Of a stretch of DNA of 64,000 nucleotides, positions 62,036 to 64,000 are shown piece by piece. The stretch is taken from contig NZ_CP147251.1 of the NCBI RefSeq assembly GCF_017426705.2, positions 2,826,501 through 2,890,500 on the forward strand, given 5' to 3'. The translations under genes were made by a program, and so were the position numbers. The DNA is from Enterococcus sp. DIV2402 (GTDB lineage Bacteria; Bacillota; Bacilli; Lactobacillales; Enterococcaceae). Numbering within the stretch: the stretch's first letter is position 1; each line of letters opens with the position of its first letter. The notes below the pieces were generated by a model that searched no databases, was not told the origin of the DNA, and saw only the letters and a program-made list of their open reading frames with translations.

Positions 62036-63040
62036 TTAATAAATTAATTCAAATAAATCGTTTGTTTCAATGTTCCCAAAATATTTTTTCACATCGATAG
62101 CATCAACGACTTCTTTTAACGCATTTTTTTCATATTTTGTTCCTACTAAAGCATCTTCTACGTCTTTTACTTCTCCTAAACCAAAGAAATCACCATAAAT
62201 TTTCGCATCAGTAATTTTGCCTTCTGCAACATTTAAGCGCACTTCAATAGAACCAATTGGGAATCGTTTACGACGTTCAATGTCAAAAGCTGGAGATTTT
62301 CCATAGTTCCAATCCCAGTTCGCATAATATTTTTCTGAGATTGCTTTGACTTTTTCCCAATCATTATCAGTTAAGGTATACGTTTTGATAGCTTCTACTG
62401 AATCGACACCAAAGATTTTCAATAAGATTTCTTGACTGAATTCTTCCGTTGTCATCTCTTGATTCTCTTTTGGTAAGAATGGTTTGATATTCGTTACCCG
62501 TGAACGAATCGATTTGATACCTTTTGACTCAATTTTATCTTTACGAACTTTTAAGGAGTTCACCACTTCATTTACATCGCTGTCAAACATGATTGTACCA
62601 TGCGCAAACATGCGACCATTTGTAGCATACATCGCATTTCCAGAGAACTTCATGTCATTGATGACTAAATCATTACGACCTTTTAGTTGTGCCCCTTCAA
62701 CGCCCATATCATGTAGTGCTTGAATAATTGGCTTCGTTACTTTTTCAAAATCGCGGAATGAATTGCCATCATCAGGCATGATGAAACTAAAGTTTAGATT
62801 TCCTTCATCGTGATAAACTGCCCCACCACCACTAAAACGGCGAACAACATGGATTCCATTTTCATCCACATATTCTTTGTTAATCTCTTCAATCGTATTT
62901 TGGTTACGACCAATGATAATTGATGGTTCATTGATATAAAAAAGTAAAATCGGCTCGTCAATAGCCATTTCTTGCAATAAAAAAGTTTCAATCGCTAAGT
63001 TTACTCGTGGGTCTCTTAAATCATTTGGTACAAAAATCAT
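62036..63040 (-). CDS. lplA: Lipoate--protein ligase
   Basis: A 334-residue enzyme that activates lipoate with ATP and attaches it to E2 and GcvH proteins. The lipoate/adenylate loop RRFSGGGAVYHDEGNLNFS (about 69-87), the catalytic Lys in GRNDLVINDMKFSGNAMY, and C-terminal accessory domain (about 240-334) are present. Start 63040, 8 bases from AGGAGG. It sits 12 bases downstream of an MBL hydrolase gene, likely cotranscribed. Confidence 0.95.
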   Translation of the reverse strand: MIFVPNDLRDPRVNLAIETFLLQEMAIDEPILLFYINEPSIIIGRNQNTIEEINKEYVDENGIHVVRRFSGGGAVYHDEGNLNFSFIMPDDGNSFRDFEKVTKPIIQALHDMGVEGAQLKGRNDLVINDMKFSGNAMYATNGRMFAHGTIMFDSDVNEVVNSLKVRKDKIESKGIKSIRSRVTNIKPFLPKENQEMTTEEFSQEILLKIFGVDSVEAIKTYTLTDNDWEKVKAISEKYYANWDWNYGKSPAFDIERRKRFPIGSIEVRLNVAEGKITDAKIYGDFFGLGEVKDVEDALVGTKYEKNALKEVVDAIDVKKYFGNIETNDLFELIY

Positions 63041-63052
63041 GCTTCGTTCCTC

Positions 63053-63793
63053 CTAAATTTCAAAAGTTTTCCCTACTTTTGCTAATTCGACAGGCACTTC
63101 ATGCTGCGCTGCTGCACTTGCTTCGGTGCGTAATTGTTCCAAATCACCGAATTGAGGTAAATGAGTTAAAACTAATTTTTTCACCCCTGCTTGACGTGAA
63201 ATTTCTCCAGCTTCTTTAGAAGTAAAATGCGCAATATGATTTTCATTACCTTCAAACAGATAGGTATCTGCTAAAAATAAATCCGCATCTTTGGCAAAAT
63301 CAACAAAACTTTCTAAATAACCAGAGTCACCAGTAAATACAAATATTTTACCTGTACTATTTTCTACAAACCGCATTGCGTAACAAACGACAGGATGAAT
63401 CGTCTTCATAAATGTAACAGAAAAAGGTCCTAAGTTCAACTGTTCTACTTTTAGATAATCATGTCCTTCTGAAACATTCGGTAAGGTCAAGCGAGCAAAC
63501 TGTTCGGCATCTTCTCCATGACCATAAATCGGTAGAATTGGCCGTTCTTCTGTTTTGGGGAATAATTGCCAATAATGTTGTAGCACACCTAAATCAGCCA
63601 CATGATCGGGATGATAATGACTGAGAATCACTGCATCTAAATCTAATGGATTAAACACTTTTTCCAGTTGAATCAATGTTGCACTTCCCGCATCAAGCAG
63701 TAGATTATAACCTTCTGATTGCAATAAAAAACTCGTTGTACCTTCCCCATTATAAGGATATGCGCCAAGGCAACCTAAAACTGTTAGTTTCAT
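63053..63793 (-). CDS. MBL-fold metallo-hydrolase (YhfI-like)
   Basis: A 246-residue metallo-beta-lactamase-fold protein. The metal-binding motif HYHPDHVADLGVL (HxHxDH, about 57-68), later His in IHPVVCYAMRF, Asp in FTGDSGYLESF, and His in LVLTHLPQFGD fit the RNase Z/YhfI-type hydrolases. Substrate unknown. It lies upstream of lplA, a conserved pairing in several Firmicutes. A terminator separates it from the gene on the right. Confidence 0.88.
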   Translation of the reverse strand: MKLTVLGCLGAYPYNGEGTTSFLLQSEGYNLLLDAGSATLIQLEKVFNPLDLDAVILSHYHPDHVADLGVLQHYWQLFPKTEERPILPIYGHGEDAEQFARLTLPNVSEGHDYLKVEQLNLGPFSVTFMKTIHPVVCYAMRFVENSTGKIFVFTGDSGYLESFVDFAKDADLFLADTYLFEGNENHIAHFTSKEAGEISRQAGVKKLVLTHLPQFGDLEQLRTEASAAAQHEVPVELAKVGKTFEI

Positions 63794-63849
63794 AAAAATT
63801 CCTCCTCACCTTTTGTCCTTAGTGTAAACGTTTCGCTAACGACACGCAA

Positions 63850-63899
63850 ATAAAAAATAGAGTGAAAAACCTATCAAAGGATTCTCACTCTATTTTTAT
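63850..63899 (-). terminator. Terminator between the M42-like gene and the MBL hydrolase gene
   Basis: AAATAGAGTGA pairs with TCACTCTATTT across a long loop, followed by T-rich sequence on the minus strand. Confidence 0.8.
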
Positions 63900-64000
63900 T
63901 TAATAACTTCTTAACTCATTCACTTTTTTATCATCTAAGCGACGAACTACTTCTGTCACTAATTTAACCGTATTTAAATAATCATCTTCATGAATGATGG
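63900..64000 (-). CDS. C-terminus of an M42-like aminopeptidase (partial)
   Basis: Only the last ~33 residues are in the window, reading IHEDDYLNTVKLVTEVVRRL and DDKKVNELRSY, ending at TAA 63902-63900. The segment resembles the C-terminal helix of M42 family glutamyl aminopeptidases, where the dimer interface ends with a similar DY-NT-KL pattern. The short piece makes the call tentative. The reading frame continues past the right edge. Confidence 0.45.
   Translation of the reverse strand, partial: IIHEDDYLNTVKLVTEVVRRLDDKKVNELRSY

Noticed and set aside
1-64000. CRISPR arrays, insertion sequences, integrases or phage genes
   Set aside because: No regularly spaced repeats, transposase motifs, att-like duplications beside the tRNA or phage proteins were seen by eye on either strand.

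Overview
The window looks like a chromosomal segment of a low-GC Gram-positive coccus of the order Lactobacillales, most likely Enterococcus or a close relative in Enterococcaceae. This is inferred from the gene order of the division and cell-wall (dcw) cluster with a PASTA-type PBP, DUF3397 next to mraZ, a DUF4044 micro-gene, a sigma-54/LevR-controlled mannose PTS followed by ManO, an EfrAB-like ABC exporter pair, and the AGGAGG-N8-ATG style of ribosome sites. No phage, transposon, CRISPR array or insertion sequence was seen. Almost everything is on the minus strand; plus-strand genes are a 38-aa DUF4044 gene, the T-box/HhH/proS operon and one orphan gene.

Layout, left to right (transcription mostly right to left). 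1-13803: ylmH, ylmG, sepF, yggS, ftsZ, ftsA, divIB, murG, murD, mraY, pbp2x-type PBP, ftsL, rsmH, mraZ and a DUF3397 gene, i.e. the whole dcw cluster with a 10-bp-periodic MraZ operator. 14017-22911: DUF4044 micro-gene; recN and argR; then tlyA, ispA, xseB, xseA, folD, nusB, an Asp23 protein and an M24 peptidase. 23031-30125: GlsB-type membrane protein, ManO, mannose PTS (IID, IIC, IIAB and a separate IIB) with a perfect sigma-54 promoter, and its LevR-type activator. 30221-36066: GNAT, diacylglycerol-kinase-like protein, SIMPL protein and the two-gene ABC exporter. 36332-36469: an unlisted 45-codon gene with its own promoter, palindrome and terminator. 36623-42245: an ascorbate-family PTS operon with aldolase, P-loop kinase-like protein and a PRD regulator that carries the only EIIA domain. 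42485-43469: rpmA, prp, rplU. 43646-48408: leuABCD with a leader-peptide attenuator. 48558-55691: small conserved gene, SulP transporter, amino-acid ABC permease and binding protein, DUF3267 protein, a decayed isochorismatase-family gene, DUF1304, nitroreductase, MarR regulator, tRNA-Arg, O-methyltransferase. 55803-64000: T-box-controlled HhH gene and short-form proS, methionine aminopeptidase with a CGNR zinc-finger protein, an orphan gene, a beta-helix lipoprotein preceded by a 35-aa peptide gene, aldo/keto reductase, lipoate ligase, MBL hydrolase, and the end of an M42-like peptidase gene.

Regulation is unusually readable here: MraZ boxes, a sigma-54 promoter with three copies of a putative activator site, a BCAA-codon leader peptide before leuA, an L21 leader, a proline T-box, a cre-like site, and palindromes at the start of the marR, CGNR and 45-codon genes. 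Two genes of the dcw cluster (ylmG certainly, divIB probably) have no ATG/GTG/TTG at the place the Shine-Dalgarno sequence points to.

No fully new multi-gene defence or mobile system was found. The best candidates for undescribed biology are the autonomous 45-codon gene at 36332-36469, the CGNR/aminopeptidase pair, the orphan PTS pathway, and the 35-aa peptide plus lipoprotein unit. All functional calls were made by eye from sequence; no database search was possible.
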